From positions 17,887 to 81,886 of the forward strand of contig JACGCK010000199.1 in assembly GCA_014925825.1 (NCBI GenBank): a stretch of DNA of 64,000 bases, given 5' to 3'. The stretch's first letter is position 1. Each line of letters begins with the position of its first letter. The notes beneath the pieces were generated by a model. That model saw only the letters and a program-made list of their open reading frames with translations, made no database searches and was not told the origin of the DNA. Both the position numbers and the translations under genes were made by a program. The stretch comes from Pholiota molesta. Lineage: Eukaryota; Basidiomycota; Agaricomycetes; Agaricales; Strophariaceae. Of the stretch, positions 27,621 through 38,964 are shown one piece after another.

Positions 27621-30600
27621 ACACCCCTGTTGTTTCTTTTTCCTATTTTCTTTCGTTCGTCTCTGCCTTAGTTTCTAATTTCTTCCAGTCTCTTAATCCC
27701 AAGTCTTATCCGTGCCGGTTACTCGTCATGACTCCTCATTTCACGACCCTTCATGTTTTGATCTCTGCGTTGTGTAACCCTCTTCCTTACGACCCCGCGA
27801 CGACACCTTTATCATTATAGTTCCGTAATTCTTCAACTTGTCCTCTGGCTCAATAATACTGAAATTCTCACACGGTTCAATGTTGAATGTTTGAATGGTC
27901 ATGTTTCACGGAATTGCATTGTCAGATCATCAAAGTATTCAGTGTTATCACTACGAACTATCAGAAGGAAGTTAGAAGCTACATGTGCGATGGGATGCAG
28001 ATTACAAAGTTAGTTGTGCTAAACTGAAGAGCGATTTTTGGAGATATACTTAGTGGGATAAAACCAAGAAGGAAGAAAAATCAAACCGTGACAAATGGTA
28101 GGTATATAATACTAGAATAGCCATGGGTTCTTCAGGTCAGTCTTCGATGATGTAGTTCCAGAACCCCAAATGTTGATATCATAGCAGCATGGCGCTTGAC
28201 CATAAATTGACAGCTGAATCTTGTCAAAAAAGAAACAAACAGGCATGTAAGAAGAAAGAATGAAGTTATGTAGCAGGAACAGATAAAGTTCAAATAATGT
28301 ACCTACTTTGGCACGTACCTACTTTGGCACCAACAGGTACTATCAAACTTTCTATTTTTTAATGGTATCGCATTGCATATGATTAAGTATCTGAGAAAAA
28401 GATCGGACCAAAGGTATTAGCGAACGACTGGATGACTTTTCTCAACGCTTAGAAGGCACTCCCGGATCCAGACTTCGTTTTTAAAGTTCCTTTGTCGCCT
28501 GGGTGGGAGTATTTTTCCGTTGTTCCACGACTCGTACCTAGGTAACATGTTAGCAACCTGAAAATTGCGACTTCAGAGCGCGTTAACATACCGAGAAAAG
28601 CATTCCGTGAAACAGGTCGAAGGAGAACTAGTAAAAATACCGAGATGGCAAAAAGCTTGTCTATGATGCTAGAAGTATCTACAGTGCGCTGGTTTCTTAA
28701 AACATGACTTTGGCCTGATGCTAGTGCACACTTCCAGTGCGTTCAGTGCCACTCAATGGAAATGATCCTATTTAAGGCGCCGCGACCCACCACAGAGCCT
28801 CATGAGGATTACATACTACTCTCTTGTTATCCCGGCCTGTCATCCGTGCGCATTGCCACTGCTTAGACTAAAGACACGCTCAAGCGATATCATATTATCA
28901 TCTCTCTGCTGCTTTTATATAGAATTTCCGTGGCAACTGCCTTTCGAGAAATTCTTGAAGCTACCAGATTGAACCCAGAAACGACATCATTCAAGTGTTT
29001 ATGTTATTAGCCATTGGCAGTTTTGTTGTAAATAGCTACAATAAGAGGAAGCTATTCTTCGATGTAGACATGGCCCACGAGTAAGTCTTAAATTTATGCA
29101 ACATTGATGCTGCGCAACCGAGGCTCAACCCTGGCTCAACCTTCCTGTTAAAATAAGTGTCATGGTCGTTGCATTGGAGTACTAGACAGGCTATTTTGAT
29201 GGTGGTGCCGGATGGCCATCGGATGCCAAAAATATTAGACTCGCTTGCCAGTCGTTCTGGGAGTTCTTCCCGCGGTGATTTGTTTGTCCTTTGTTGTGGT
29301 TTTGTTATGCGGTCAAACATCAAGCGGACTGTGAAAAGGAAGAACATCCCAGAACGACTGGGACAAACGAACACGTTTTGGCGGGGACCCCTCCGTGTGA
29401 CGCGGGACTTAGTGAAATTTCCGCGTTTCGTCGTTAGACTCTGGCCACACTCACTCATAACATCACAAAAAATCATCCCTCTAGGAACCCTTTTAAACAG
29501 CTTATTTGACTTGAATAATGTGAAATACATAGACTTGAAAAAAGTGATTTTTTGCATAAAAATGAACTTGTACTTGCCACACAACAACTTACTAGGACAA
29601 TGATGGTAGGTCAGCATTAAGGTGGGGTGTTGCGTTTATAGGGTTCAGCGGAGCCGTTGTGCATGCATTACGTGTTTGTGCACCTCAGAGGTTGCAAAAT
29701 TGCAGCCCTCCTCAAGCCCTCCTTGTATGTCCAGACAGTTAGATACAAGGTCTTGCGGAGTTTGAAGAAACGGCTGGTCACGAGCCTACAAAAATATCAT
29801 CGCCGTGATATCCGGCATCCGCGGGGTTAGTTTCGGCTTGGCTTTCTCCGAAGTTAGTACTTCGCACATGGCATTCCAAAACTAGTCTCGGTGCCAGCCA
29901 CTCTTAACGGTCGAATTTGGATCTCCCGCTAAGAGAGTCTGGGACCCTTCCAACTAAATAACCAGGACATTCCCTTATGCCCATTCCCGAAATTATGTAA
30001 GCTTTTTGGCGTGTTTTTTTGTCATTTGACATGGCCGGCTTTGTTCGTTCCACCATTTCCTTCATTTTCTTTCGTGTATTCTCCCCTCAATTCTACTCTA
30101 CAACTATTATAATGTCTGAAAATACATTTGGTCAGCTTCCCATACGAATTGGGACGGTTAAGAGAGAGGCTGGCACTGAGACTATTCCAAAACTGGAGTT
30201 CTTTGTGCGCCTACTCCTGATTTTACACCCTTGAAATTTGGTGAATCAATTAACCAGCCCATGGAAATCGACCGTAAAGGACATTACAGGACTGAAATTA
30301 GATTGCTATTGCAAGCATGAGACTCGTCAATCATGGATCAGGTTTCATCTAAGTACATCTACTCGAAGTTATCAATGACTATCTTCAGCATCGACAGCCA
30401 TAGTGCTCGACAAAAGATGGTCGAACACGATGCACGATTAGATTTAGCTACTAAGATTCCGCAGCAGCTCTTCTTACGTTGATCAAATCGCTGCTGTATC
30501 ACTCCGAAGACGAATACCGAAAACAAGATACCTGATCAGTATCCATTTTTTTAAACCGTAGAGCTGATTTCCAATATTTCCACGAAATTTTGGTTAGTTA

Positions 30601-31164
30601 GGAACTGACTGTATATACCTTCTACTGTCCTATTTTGTAGAAAGTTAGTAATCACATACAAGTAGACGGCTTAATGATTTATGTAGTAGCTGATATGACC
30701 ATTCACATACCTGTCACCAACCTACGCGAGAAAGAGCAGGATGGGGGTCTATGTTCTCAACTCGAACTGGATATATATAGGCCTTTAGATCAGACAGCTT
30801 GACCGTCATGGTTTCCCGGGAACGAATACCTCTTTATGGACTCGAGGATGCAGAATGATGAAAATTTTGACAGACATCTTTGCACGTTCCCTAAAGCACA
30901 CTACATTTGGCGCATACTTTCATCAACATCGGACGCCACTTTTAGTAGTAATAGAATATCTTCATTGTGGATGTGGCAGTGTCAATAATCGATCCATGAA
31001 ACCTTTCGTTGAAAGGCGGTGAGCTGTAAGGGAATGTAATATACAATCTTAAAAATCTATAACGTCTGTCACCATTGCGAAGGGGAGATGCTTGCCTAGG
31101 AAAACCAAGTACAGACATTCTACTGACATTGGCATCGATATAAATAATAATTGGCGCAATTATA
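27621..31164. other. Gene-poor stretch of about 3.5 kb
   Basis: No confident gene. Noted: a direct repeat GTACCTACTTTGGCAC (about 28300-28330); a possible small secreted peptide on the minus strand (about 28660-28449, intron with CTAAC branch site, hydrophobic LFAISVFLLVLL) that lacks an ATG; a 57-codon plus-strand ORF (28802-28972); and overlapping unrecognised ORFs on both strands at 29.0-29.6 kb around an inverted repeat. From 29.7 to 30.9 kb I see nothing. It may be an old, eroded insertion zone. Confidence 0.4.
29248..29361. repeat. Inverted repeat, 23/24-bp arms with about 67-bp spacer
   Basis: CCAGTCGTTCTGGGA plus GTTCTTCC (29248-29270) is complementary to 29338-29361 with a single-base bulge. 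It could form a stable hairpin RNA or be a remnant of a small fold-back element. Confidence 0.6.
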
Positions 31165-31440
31165 TTACACAGCAGTACACCTGATTGTAAGTACTTTTGA
31201 CCTATCTTTGCGAATGGGTCCAAAGTTCTGGATGGAAATCGGATGATCATGGAACAAACAGAGACTCCTTTCGGAGATGCCTATTATGTTACATTCTGAT
31301 CTTGGGCCTGAGGCCAATGATCGCTTAAAAAACGTGAGTGCTTGAGCGAACATTTCGCAGGGCCCACTTACCTTTTCATCCTCGGGAGGTTCTACTGTAA
31401 TACGCAAGCCATAATTATTTGCAATGAATATGTTTGCCAT
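31165..31440 (-). CDS. Possible small protein, unrecognised
   Basis: ATG at 31440 opens MANIFIANNYGLRITVEPPEDEK. A consensus GTAAGT donor follows (31371), and an acceptor ending at 31324 leads to a second exon ending at 31165, giving 75 aa. No known domain. The alternatives are a longer spliced transcript or chance. It would share its promoter region with the 7-TM gene. Confidence 0.3.
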   Translation of the reverse strand: MANIFIANNYGLRITVEPPEDEKVSGPCEMFAQALTFFKRSLASGPRSECNIIGISERSLCLFHDHPISIQNFGPIRKDRSKVLTIRCTAV

Positions 31441-31493
31441 ATTTTTTACATGACTTTGAGCTTAAGATCGGAGGTCGGAAGAATCACACGTAG

Positions 31494-31502
31494 CTATAAA
31501 AG
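31494..31502 (+). promoter_or_regulatory. TATA-like box upstream of the 7-TM gene
   Basis: CTATAAAAG about 220 bases before the ATG at 31723, in the divergent intergenic region. It is a good TATA match, but the distance is long and no transcript start can be seen. Confidence 0.25.
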
Positions 31503-31722
31503 TGTATAAGTATAGGCGCTAAATATGACCATGAGAAATCAAAGGGCAGAAGACGATTGAATGGGATGGTGACAGGCAAGTTGTAACCAACTCACATACT
31601 CAATACCCACATTCAATGCCTTCCACTTCCACGCTGCCAGAATACTCGGAAATCTAAAAATAAACATGGGCTGGAACTGTACTTAATGGGCCAAGAGGGG
31701 TTTGCAGCGTAAGCAAACCGCC

Positions 31723-33066
31723 ATGTCCGATAACTCTACTGCGCTATCCGTCCCAGATGCAGAGGCGGCGTATCAGGCTTCAATTTCTCTATATATCACG
31801 GTAGCTTCACTGGCGGTAAGTACGATCGTTCATACACTGGCAGAGAATTCGTTATTCATCTACACTGCCACCGTGTTCAGCTCATAATTTGGGACGTTTT
31901 GGACAACATAACAAATGAGTATATTGTCATATTCAGGTCGTCTTTTACTGTGAGTACGATTGCATATTTGGGATCTCGGTACGTTGTTTTTAATGCTATC
32001 ACTTTCACTCACTGTAAATGCTTATAACCCGCTAGTATTGGGACATTGGGATACCTAATATCGTCCACCATCTTTGAAAGTCAGCCCAATCATTCCAATA
32101 TAGTCACAAAAAAGCTGACTGAACGCTCCGTCTTAGCTGCGCCAACTGGACACTGTGCTGCATTCGAGAAAATTACGGATGCATGGTATCCTATCGCTCT
32201 GGGTTTCAGCGCTCTGTTGTTCTTCTTACGGCTGCGCGCCATCTACAATCGAAATCGCGTGGTCGTCGCATGCTTTTTTGTGTTATGGCTCGGACTCCTG
32301 GCCTGTACGATGTTCATCCCCATTGGCGTTATTGGGGACAATGTACCGGGTACGAAGATGTGCGAAGATGCAGCTGTCCCTATCACCGCATTTGCCGCTG
32401 TCACTGCTCCGCTCGTCCACGATACTTTGGTGTTCATCGCCATCTCGTGGCGGTTGGTTCAAAATGCACATATTCAAATGAACGTCAAAGATGGATTCAA
32501 AGTCGCCTTATTTGGCGAAAATCTCCCCAGCTTTACCAAGGGACTTTTACTAGACGGCCAACGTTACTATCTGTGAGTGACCTAGAATTCCTTGTCTCCA
32601 TGTCCATATTGAGACTGACTGGGGCATTTTAAGGGTAACGCTGGTCTCCAGCTTGGTGACCGTGATCATGACTTTCGATACTAGCGTGCCCCCGCCTCTA
32701 CGGACCATGTGCGCCAACCTCAATGTCGTCCTCGTCAATATCATGGCCTGCCGCGTCTACAGGCGGACAAGAGCGGGGCTATTCAGGGAAACCGAAATCT
32801 CTACGGCTCATATAACTGCGTCTAGCAAAATTCGCACACCGGTCATTTCGGTGCACACGAATAGAACAAGGACGATGGATGATCCTTATCGAGTAGACAT
32901 TGAACTGGCGAGCCGCAAGAATACGAGTACCAATGGTGACGGTTCTGTCCGCACGAAAACGTTGATCTCCAGTGTCCGCCCTGCCTCAGACGTTGATATC
33001 GAGTCGAAGGCCGGATTGGAAGCTGAAACCAAGGAGTATCCAAGATCGTTTGGGGATTCTGAGTAA
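31723..33066 (+). CDS. Seven-transmembrane protein of a basidiomycete-expanded family (DUF6533-like)
   Basis: Five exons (31723-31815, 31881-31978, 32036-32079, 32137-32572, 32634-33066) sum to 1104 nt, 367 aa. The protein has an N-terminal YITVASLA|LIIWDVLDNI signature and further hydrophobic segments around YPIALGFSALLFFLRLRAIY, VVACFFVLWLGLLACTMF, LVHDTLVFIAISWRL and VTLVSSLVTVIM. A cytosolic Ser/Arg-rich tail follows. The arrangement resembles orphan 7-TM proteins that occur in many copies in mushroom genomes. The family name is from memory, and ligand and signalling role are unknown. The start is chosen at the first ATG; upstream in-frame codons lack one. Confidence 0.75.
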
Positions 33067-33250
33067 TAGTCGCAAAAATTAATGCATGTACGTTGTATTT
33101 CATATGTAATCTCAGTGTTGTACAGAATGCACGAAACCTAGTTGTATTTATGTCTGAATCTCGGTAGTTCCCAAACTAGATGATAATCGCCTGATAAGCT
33201 GTAATGTGTTATACAGTTTGCGATGCGTTTATACTTATTACCGACAGGTC

Positions 33251-34505
33251 TTAAAGAGTTTCCTGAGGATGTACGACGAGCTTCAACCTCGATACTTGGT
33301 CGGATTGCATTCTTGCGAGGCCCTCTGCAATACCGGCTAGACCACCAGGCAGAACCTCAATATTGTTGGGCTGGAATTGAAGCAGTGTTAATAATTGACG
33401 TAATTGAATATGAACAATAAATACCTTCAGCCAGCCCTTCTCAATAAAGCCAGAGATTACATCATGGTAGAACTTTTCAAGCAGCTCTACGTTGGGTGGC
33501 GGTCTTAACATACCGATCGAGTTGATCACGATTTTGTCCTGTTCAGGTTTGACGGTGGGCGTCAGCACTGTGATCAGCTGTCCCCCGGGTACCAGGATAT
33601 CGATACCGGTTCTCTGCGTGCTCTCCGAAGAAACAGCATCGAAAACAATCTTGATCGGAGCACTTGTAATCTTGGCGATTTCACTGGCGAGGTCGGGCGT
33701 AGAGAGATTGCGATCCAAAACTTCTGTCGCCCCAAGAGCCTTGAGATAATCCCTGTGCTTGAGAGACGCCGTTGTTATAATAGGCGAGAAGCCAGAAATC
33801 TTGGCCAGCTGGATAGCTAGGAGAACATAAGCATGCGCATTACTTGAAGATGCGAACGCTACGTACCGTTTTGCCCTACAGAGCTAGCGCCCCCGAGAAT
33901 AATTATGGCAGTACCACCATAAATACCCTGAGTATCCGCAGAAATAGGGGGTGCAATTCCGATCCCATACGGATGTTTGTTGTAAAGCCCAACATAAACG
34001 ACGTTTAACGCGACTGGGAATGTCGAGGCTTCGTCGAAAGAGGTGTTGTCTGGAATCTAAAAATAGATAAAAGAAATGAGCGAACTGCCAGACAAAATCG
34101 CGAACGAGACCATACTCTCGCAAGAGTGGTCGCCAGAGTTATGGCGTATTGCTGGAAACTGGCTCGTCCGTTGACGAACTGTCCTTGAGTAAAGCTAAAG
34201 CGTACCCTCAGTATCTGTGTTCAAAATATATGCCAATTGAGAACATACACTCGGTCTCCCTTCTTGAATTCGATGACACCTTCTCCAACTTCCTCAACTT
34301 CGCCTGAAACATCCGTTCCGAGGATGGCCGGGTAATCTTCGAAGAAGATGCCATACTTTTGAATCTTCCAGTCGACAGGATTCAAAGAGGTGGCTATTAT
34401 CTTGACTAAGACTTCTCCGGCCCCTGGCTTGGGTACTGGTATTTCATCTATGACAAGATCTCCGAATTTTTTGGTGAGAATCAAAGCTTTCTGCGTGGAA
34501 GGCAT
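33251..34505 (-). CDS. Zinc-type alcohol dehydrogenase/quinone-oxidoreductase-like protein (MDR superfamily)
   Basis: NAD(P)H-dependent oxidoreductase of the medium-chain dehydrogenase family, in the enoyl-reductase/toxD-like branch. The GroES-like N-terminal domain reads KPGAGEVLVKIIATSLNPVDW and LGTDVSGEVEEVGEGV. The Rossmann part has IILGGASSVGQ as the nucleotide-binding loop. The C-terminal exon after a short intron ends RLKLVVHPQETL. I see no cluster of zinc-binding cysteines, so it is probably zinc-free. The start is the ATG at 34505 (MPSTQKALILTKKFGDL), and several short introns are present. It is convergent with the 7-TM gene. The substrate cannot be predicted. Confidence 0.82.
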
Positions 34506-35217
34506 TGGACCGAGTAGTTTGCGAGTAGACTTGGGAAGAAGGAATGCGTTTGCAATTTTCAAGAGGTTGCATTATTTATACGTCGCTCAAAAAAAGATGG
34601 GAAATTTGGGTCATTCAGTTCAACTTGGCAGGTTCAAGGTTGCTATTGGGTTGCTGACGCAGCGCACAGACCTTCCTCTCGCAGTTGGTGAATCAGAGAG
34701 AGCAGAATCGAAGAATAATAAGCGCTAAGCGCTAATCAATCTAATCAACCATAGTAAATTCTTATCAAGCAATATGCAGCCTGAGAGAATGTCCTGATGA
34801 TTACACATTTTCGCCTTACCGATCATTGATCACAGCCTGAGCGCTGAGCACTCAGTTGGATAATTATTAATCCAAAGTTTGGGTTTTCCAGGAGCGCGGG
34901 TGCACACCGCGTGGCCATCCAAAAAATTATCTGGCTGCGACGAGCGCCTTGACCTCATAGGAGGCAGCCGTCCCATGACATGGTCTTAGAACCCAATGAG
35001 GTCGATTCTGGGATCATCAGGTAGACAGCGAAGACCATAAGGCTCTAGCAACATGGATATTGTAGATGATTGGAAATAGAGGATGGTACGCTGGACTGTG
35101 CCAACCCACCCACCCACCTGCAGGCGTATCTCACAGCCCTTCCAGCATCGCCCCAGCTGCCTCCCACGTCTAAATCATTTAGGCGCAGCTAAGCTTTCAA
35201 CAAAGCACGCCAAAATC
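34506..35217. other. Intergenic region
   Basis: Promoter of the dehydrogenase and 3' flank of the SET/MYND gene. I see no further gene, repeat or RNA. Confidence 0.5.
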
Positions 35218-37631
35218 TTACTTCCTAACAGCTCTCGGCTGATCCAGCAACACATTCCTCACTCCCGTCTTCCACACCGCCATCTCCTTTTCCAAGTCCG
35301 CCAGCAGCTTCCTCACATTCTGCCCGACCTCCCCGCCCTCGTTCTTACCTCCCCCAAATCCAATGAGCAGCTCGGCCCTTGCCCGCAGGAGCGTCTCGTA
35401 CGCCAGCTTCAGCCGCGGAGGCCCAGAAGGCGGGTACGGCGCAGGACCGTCCACGCTGAACCGCGACGCAGGCGGGGTGCCCATGCCCGGCGTAGAAGGC
35501 GCGCCCTCGCCAGGTGCGCGCGCGTGCGCCGGGTCCGGCTCGTCGACGCTGAGGAGCTTCCCCAGTTCCGCGAGCGCCACGCCGCGCACGGGGTGCCCTT
35601 CGACGAGGACCTGGCTCAGGCCCGTGCTGGCGCGCGTGGCGGCGCGGATGACCTCGTCCAGCGCCTCCTGGGCCTCTTGACGCGCTGTCGGGCGCTGCTG
35701 CTGTGCCGGCTGTTGGGCCTGTACTCCGGGAGATACGATCTCTTCCACGTTCATGTCGGAGGTGGATGGGAGGTGTGTGATGAGGAGGGACGAGTTCAAG
35801 CGCGAGAGAGCAAGAAGAGGATGAGAGCCAGGGACGAGGCCGGCTGATATCAAAATTGGGATAAGTTTCGTCGTGAGCTGGATAGATTTTTCGGGGTCTG
35901 CAAGAGGGAAGTCAGGACACTCTCAGAAGAGGCGACGTGAAGGCACACACCTGAGGCCTGCAAAGATTCTGCTTTATCTAGCGCCTCTTGCCCAACGCGT
36001 ACCGCGTCAAGCACAGCGTCAGTGTCCTTGACAGGCGCCTTGCATCGGCTACATCGCGTGAAGCTATTTTCTGCACGGGCATTTTTTTTCAGCAAGTGTA
36101 AAATATATTTTTGATATGTTCCTGACCTTCGGTAGGTAATGGACATACACCACCACATTTCTTGGGACACCACATCGCTTCTCTCATGTCAACGGGTGCT
36201 TCGGGTGGAGGCGAACACAATCGGCAAACGCAAGTGAAGTGATACGTCTCCTTCAAGAATTTTTGTCGCCTTTCTCGTGGAAGAGTTGCGTCAATATACG
36301 AAGTAAGGATCTAGAGAAAAGATAAGCCAAGGTAGAGAGTGAACAACAAGAACGTACTGACCTCCTCATTAGGGGCTATGTATTTCAAGGCGATCACTTG
36401 CATTAGGGGTTCATCGTCTTTCCTTGCCTCCCCTCCTGCACGGGGAAATACAACAACCGCATTTGGGTCGCACGAATGATTAATAAGAGCGACGGTCGGC
36501 GATACGCATGCGCCCAAGGGTTCCAAAGAGGGAGTAGAGATGGTAAATGTGTTCGTGGTGAACTGAAAAAATTGGATGAGAGAATGTATGGGAGGATTGA
36601 AGAAAGACAAACCCGAGATATAAGATCGACAAGATCAGCAGCGCTCTGCATGCCAAAGTCTGCCATGTCTTGAGGAGATGTCATGCCTAGAAAGTTGACG
36701 AGGGCATGGGCGAGCTGCGCATACATTTGCGAATCTTGAGAGTTGGGGTCCTTGCTCAATGATGCACGATCTAAGAAGCTATCAGAACCATTCTTCACAG
36801 TTCCACAAAAGTAGGACCTACGTGATTCCAAGGCGTCAATTTCTCTAGCCTATAGTGAATGTCAGATTTAACTTGCCCAAGGAAAAAGAATCCGCGTACC
36901 CAGATACTATCCTGCCCCAATTTTTGTTTCCTCCATACAACTCTAGCCAGGCATCGAATGGCGTCCGCGGGAGCAACCGGAGCGTCTGAGCTGGAGTCCC
37001 CTGCTGAAGCAGACCATCGTTGAATCGCCGCACACTCATTTCTATGGAACGTCCAATCCCTGCTTTGACATTTCTGCCACAAACATCAATCAGAAGGGTT
37101 CCAAGTAAACAAGAACGTGATGTACTGAATCGCAATAGCATAGTACTCTGCAGCCTGTGCAACGTTGCAGGGTGCCTTTTTTCACTGCAAAGCAGCTTGA
37201 ACAATAATCTTCCAGTTTCTTGGTAGAGAGCGCGGCGACGTGTGGTTTTACAGATAGTAAGACATCGCCTGCCCTTGTGCCCGATGTAAGAATTGGAGAA
37301 ACAAGGACAAAACATTCAACTCACCAGGCCTCCGCGCGTACGTACTGTAAAGTCCTCTCCCACTTTCTTTACTCTCGCGAACATCCAGACTGGGAGGAAT
37401 CGATCTGTAGAGACCATTGCGATTCATGCTGACTGGTGTCGTTTTGGGGACTGGGGCCTCGTCAACGTCCATTTTTGACTCAGAATCTCCAGTGACAGCA
37501 TGTTCTGACGTCGATGTCGAAGGCTGAGTGGTACTGACGGAAGATGGGCCATTCTGTGATTTTGGTGTCGCGACGAAAGACCGCGTTTCCTTGGCTGTGC
37601 GATTGCGCTTAAGAGCGGCAAAGTTAGACAT
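35218..37631 (-). CDS. SET and MYND domain protein (SMYD-like lysine methyltransferase)
   Basis: Start MSNFAALKRNRTAKETRSFV at 37631. An MYND zinc finger interrupts the SET domain as in SMYD proteins (CSSCFAVKKGTLQRC, CRVLCYCDSKCQSRDW, HRNEC; 37.2-37.0 kb). The SET core includes LINHSCDPNAVVV and YIAPNEE|ILTSYID, with a post-SET cysteine cluster (CVCRLC, MWCPKKCGG, CSRC). The C-terminal helical domain ends LLDQPRAVRK at 35218. By family it would methylate lysines on histones or cytosolic proteins using S-adenosylmethionine. At least five introns. The first about 80 residues are a disordered extension. Confidence 0.85.
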
Positions 37632-38217
37632 CTCGTACTTGTGTAGAATGAAGCTCTTGCGATTTCAATGTCGTTGACGGTGGTCCGCGACGGTGACGGC
37701 GGCGTGCAAAACGTCGCGTTCGACCTTTGGCCTGTTGTCCTCCGCGGTCTCGGCATAAATCCGGCAGAGCTGAACGATGTGTAAGATGTTCCCACAGTAT
37801 GTTGAAATTACATCAGAGTCATAGTTTGGCGCCCATGATAGGTCTCCATCTTCCCTCCACCATTCTCCATACGAGAAGCTCTCCGTGACGCCATCTCTGA
37901 CATCTTAAAAATACAGAGTTTCACGAAGTAGATGACGTATCATCGCGGCCCAAAAATGACGTTTTAAAATTGGTGCTCAGACTGACAACAGCCCGTGCCA
38001 AGTCTAAGTACCCCACTGCAGCGCAGCAGAACGAGTTTGACAATGATTTCAGAATAATAGGAGGTGAGATTCATGCATTTATGACGTATATTCCTACTTT
38101 AGGAAAAGAGAGAGAAGACGGCGTATAAATACGGCTTCGAGGAACGACAGCGCAGCACTAATTTCCATTACCACTACACAACAACCAACCCAACCAACCA
38201 ACCAACACATACTTGAA
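37632..38217. other. Divergent promoter region with a small open frame
   Basis: Lies between the SET/MYND start (-) and the HMP1 start (+). A 42-codon plus-strand ORF starts at 37668 (MSLTVVRDGDGGVQNV) and carries a GTAAGA donor at its end. It looks coding in composition but matches nothing I know. Just before HMP1 there are CAACCAACC repeats at 38180-38207 that probably belong to its 5' UTR. Confidence 0.4.
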
Positions 38218-38670
38218 ATGTCTTCTTCTACAAACAACACCGCTTCTGGAGCGCCCAAGTAAGCCGCTTCTTGAGACATTCCGTTTAATACCTACTGACT
38301 TACTATATTTTACCACCACAGCAAGACCTCAGGTCAATTCCACTCCGTGAAGGGCAACGCCGTCGAGACCATCGGCAACGCCACCGGTGCTTCTCATGGC
38401 AACAATCCGGAAAGGAGGAGCATGCAGCAGGCGAGGGCGAATACAAGGCGGCGCAGGCCAAGGGATACGCCGAGGGCGCTGCTGACCGTATCACTGGCAA
38501 GAAGATGCTGTCGTCGGCGCCGTTACTGGCGACAAGGCCCAGCAAGCCCAAGGTCAGTCTATCTCCTCTTCGAAAGGCGGTTCGAAATAATGACTTGATT
38601 TGGAAATTTTGTAGGTAACGCACGACACGACAAGGGGGAAACGCAACAGGACATCAATCGCAATGTCTAA
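38218..38670 (+). CDS. hmp1: HMP1-like mismatched-base-pair and cruciform-DNA recognition protein; frame broken twice
   Basis: Small basic/acidic repeat-helix protein related to Ustilago Hmp1 and bacterial CsbD-like proteins, reported to bind cruciform and mismatched DNA. Three exons: 38218-38258, 38322-38552, 38615-38670. The expected segments SGQFHSVKGNAVETIGNATG, KEEHAAGEGEYKAAQAKGY, GAVTGDKAQQAQ and GNARHDKGETQQDINRNV are all present but lie in different frames. One base is missing near 38395-38397 and one near 38501-38505. With both restored the length is 330 nt, 109 aa, normal for the family. Splice sites are intact, so sequencing error is likelier than decay. Confidence 0.8.
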
Positions 38671-38964
38671 TCATAGACCCTCCCTTGTTGATCTCGTCTT
38701 CACAATTCTATTCAATAATTGTAAAGTAGAATTAATGAACCATTGAAACAGAGTATGATCATATTGCTACGAATCGACAACAAACTCTCACTCCCAAAAC
38801 ACAGAATGAGGGTGTCAAGGTTTGCATTACAGAAATATATCAATGTAAGATGATGGAGATACTAGAAGATACCAAGGCCTTCCGCGTGCCGTGAATCCGA
38901 ACCTTGAGAAGAAGAGTATGTTGCATTGTCTGAATCCGAAATAGCGTTGGGGAAAGGTTCAGAA
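38671..38964. other. Short convergent intergenic region
   Basis: The 3' flanks of HMP1 (+) and the NACHT gene (-). No gene or repeat seen. Confidence 0.5.

Noticed and set aside
29036..29617. 193-codon minus-strand ORF and 148-codon plus-strand ORF
   Set aside because: They overlap on opposite strands, the plus one lacks an ATG, and neither resembles any family I know.
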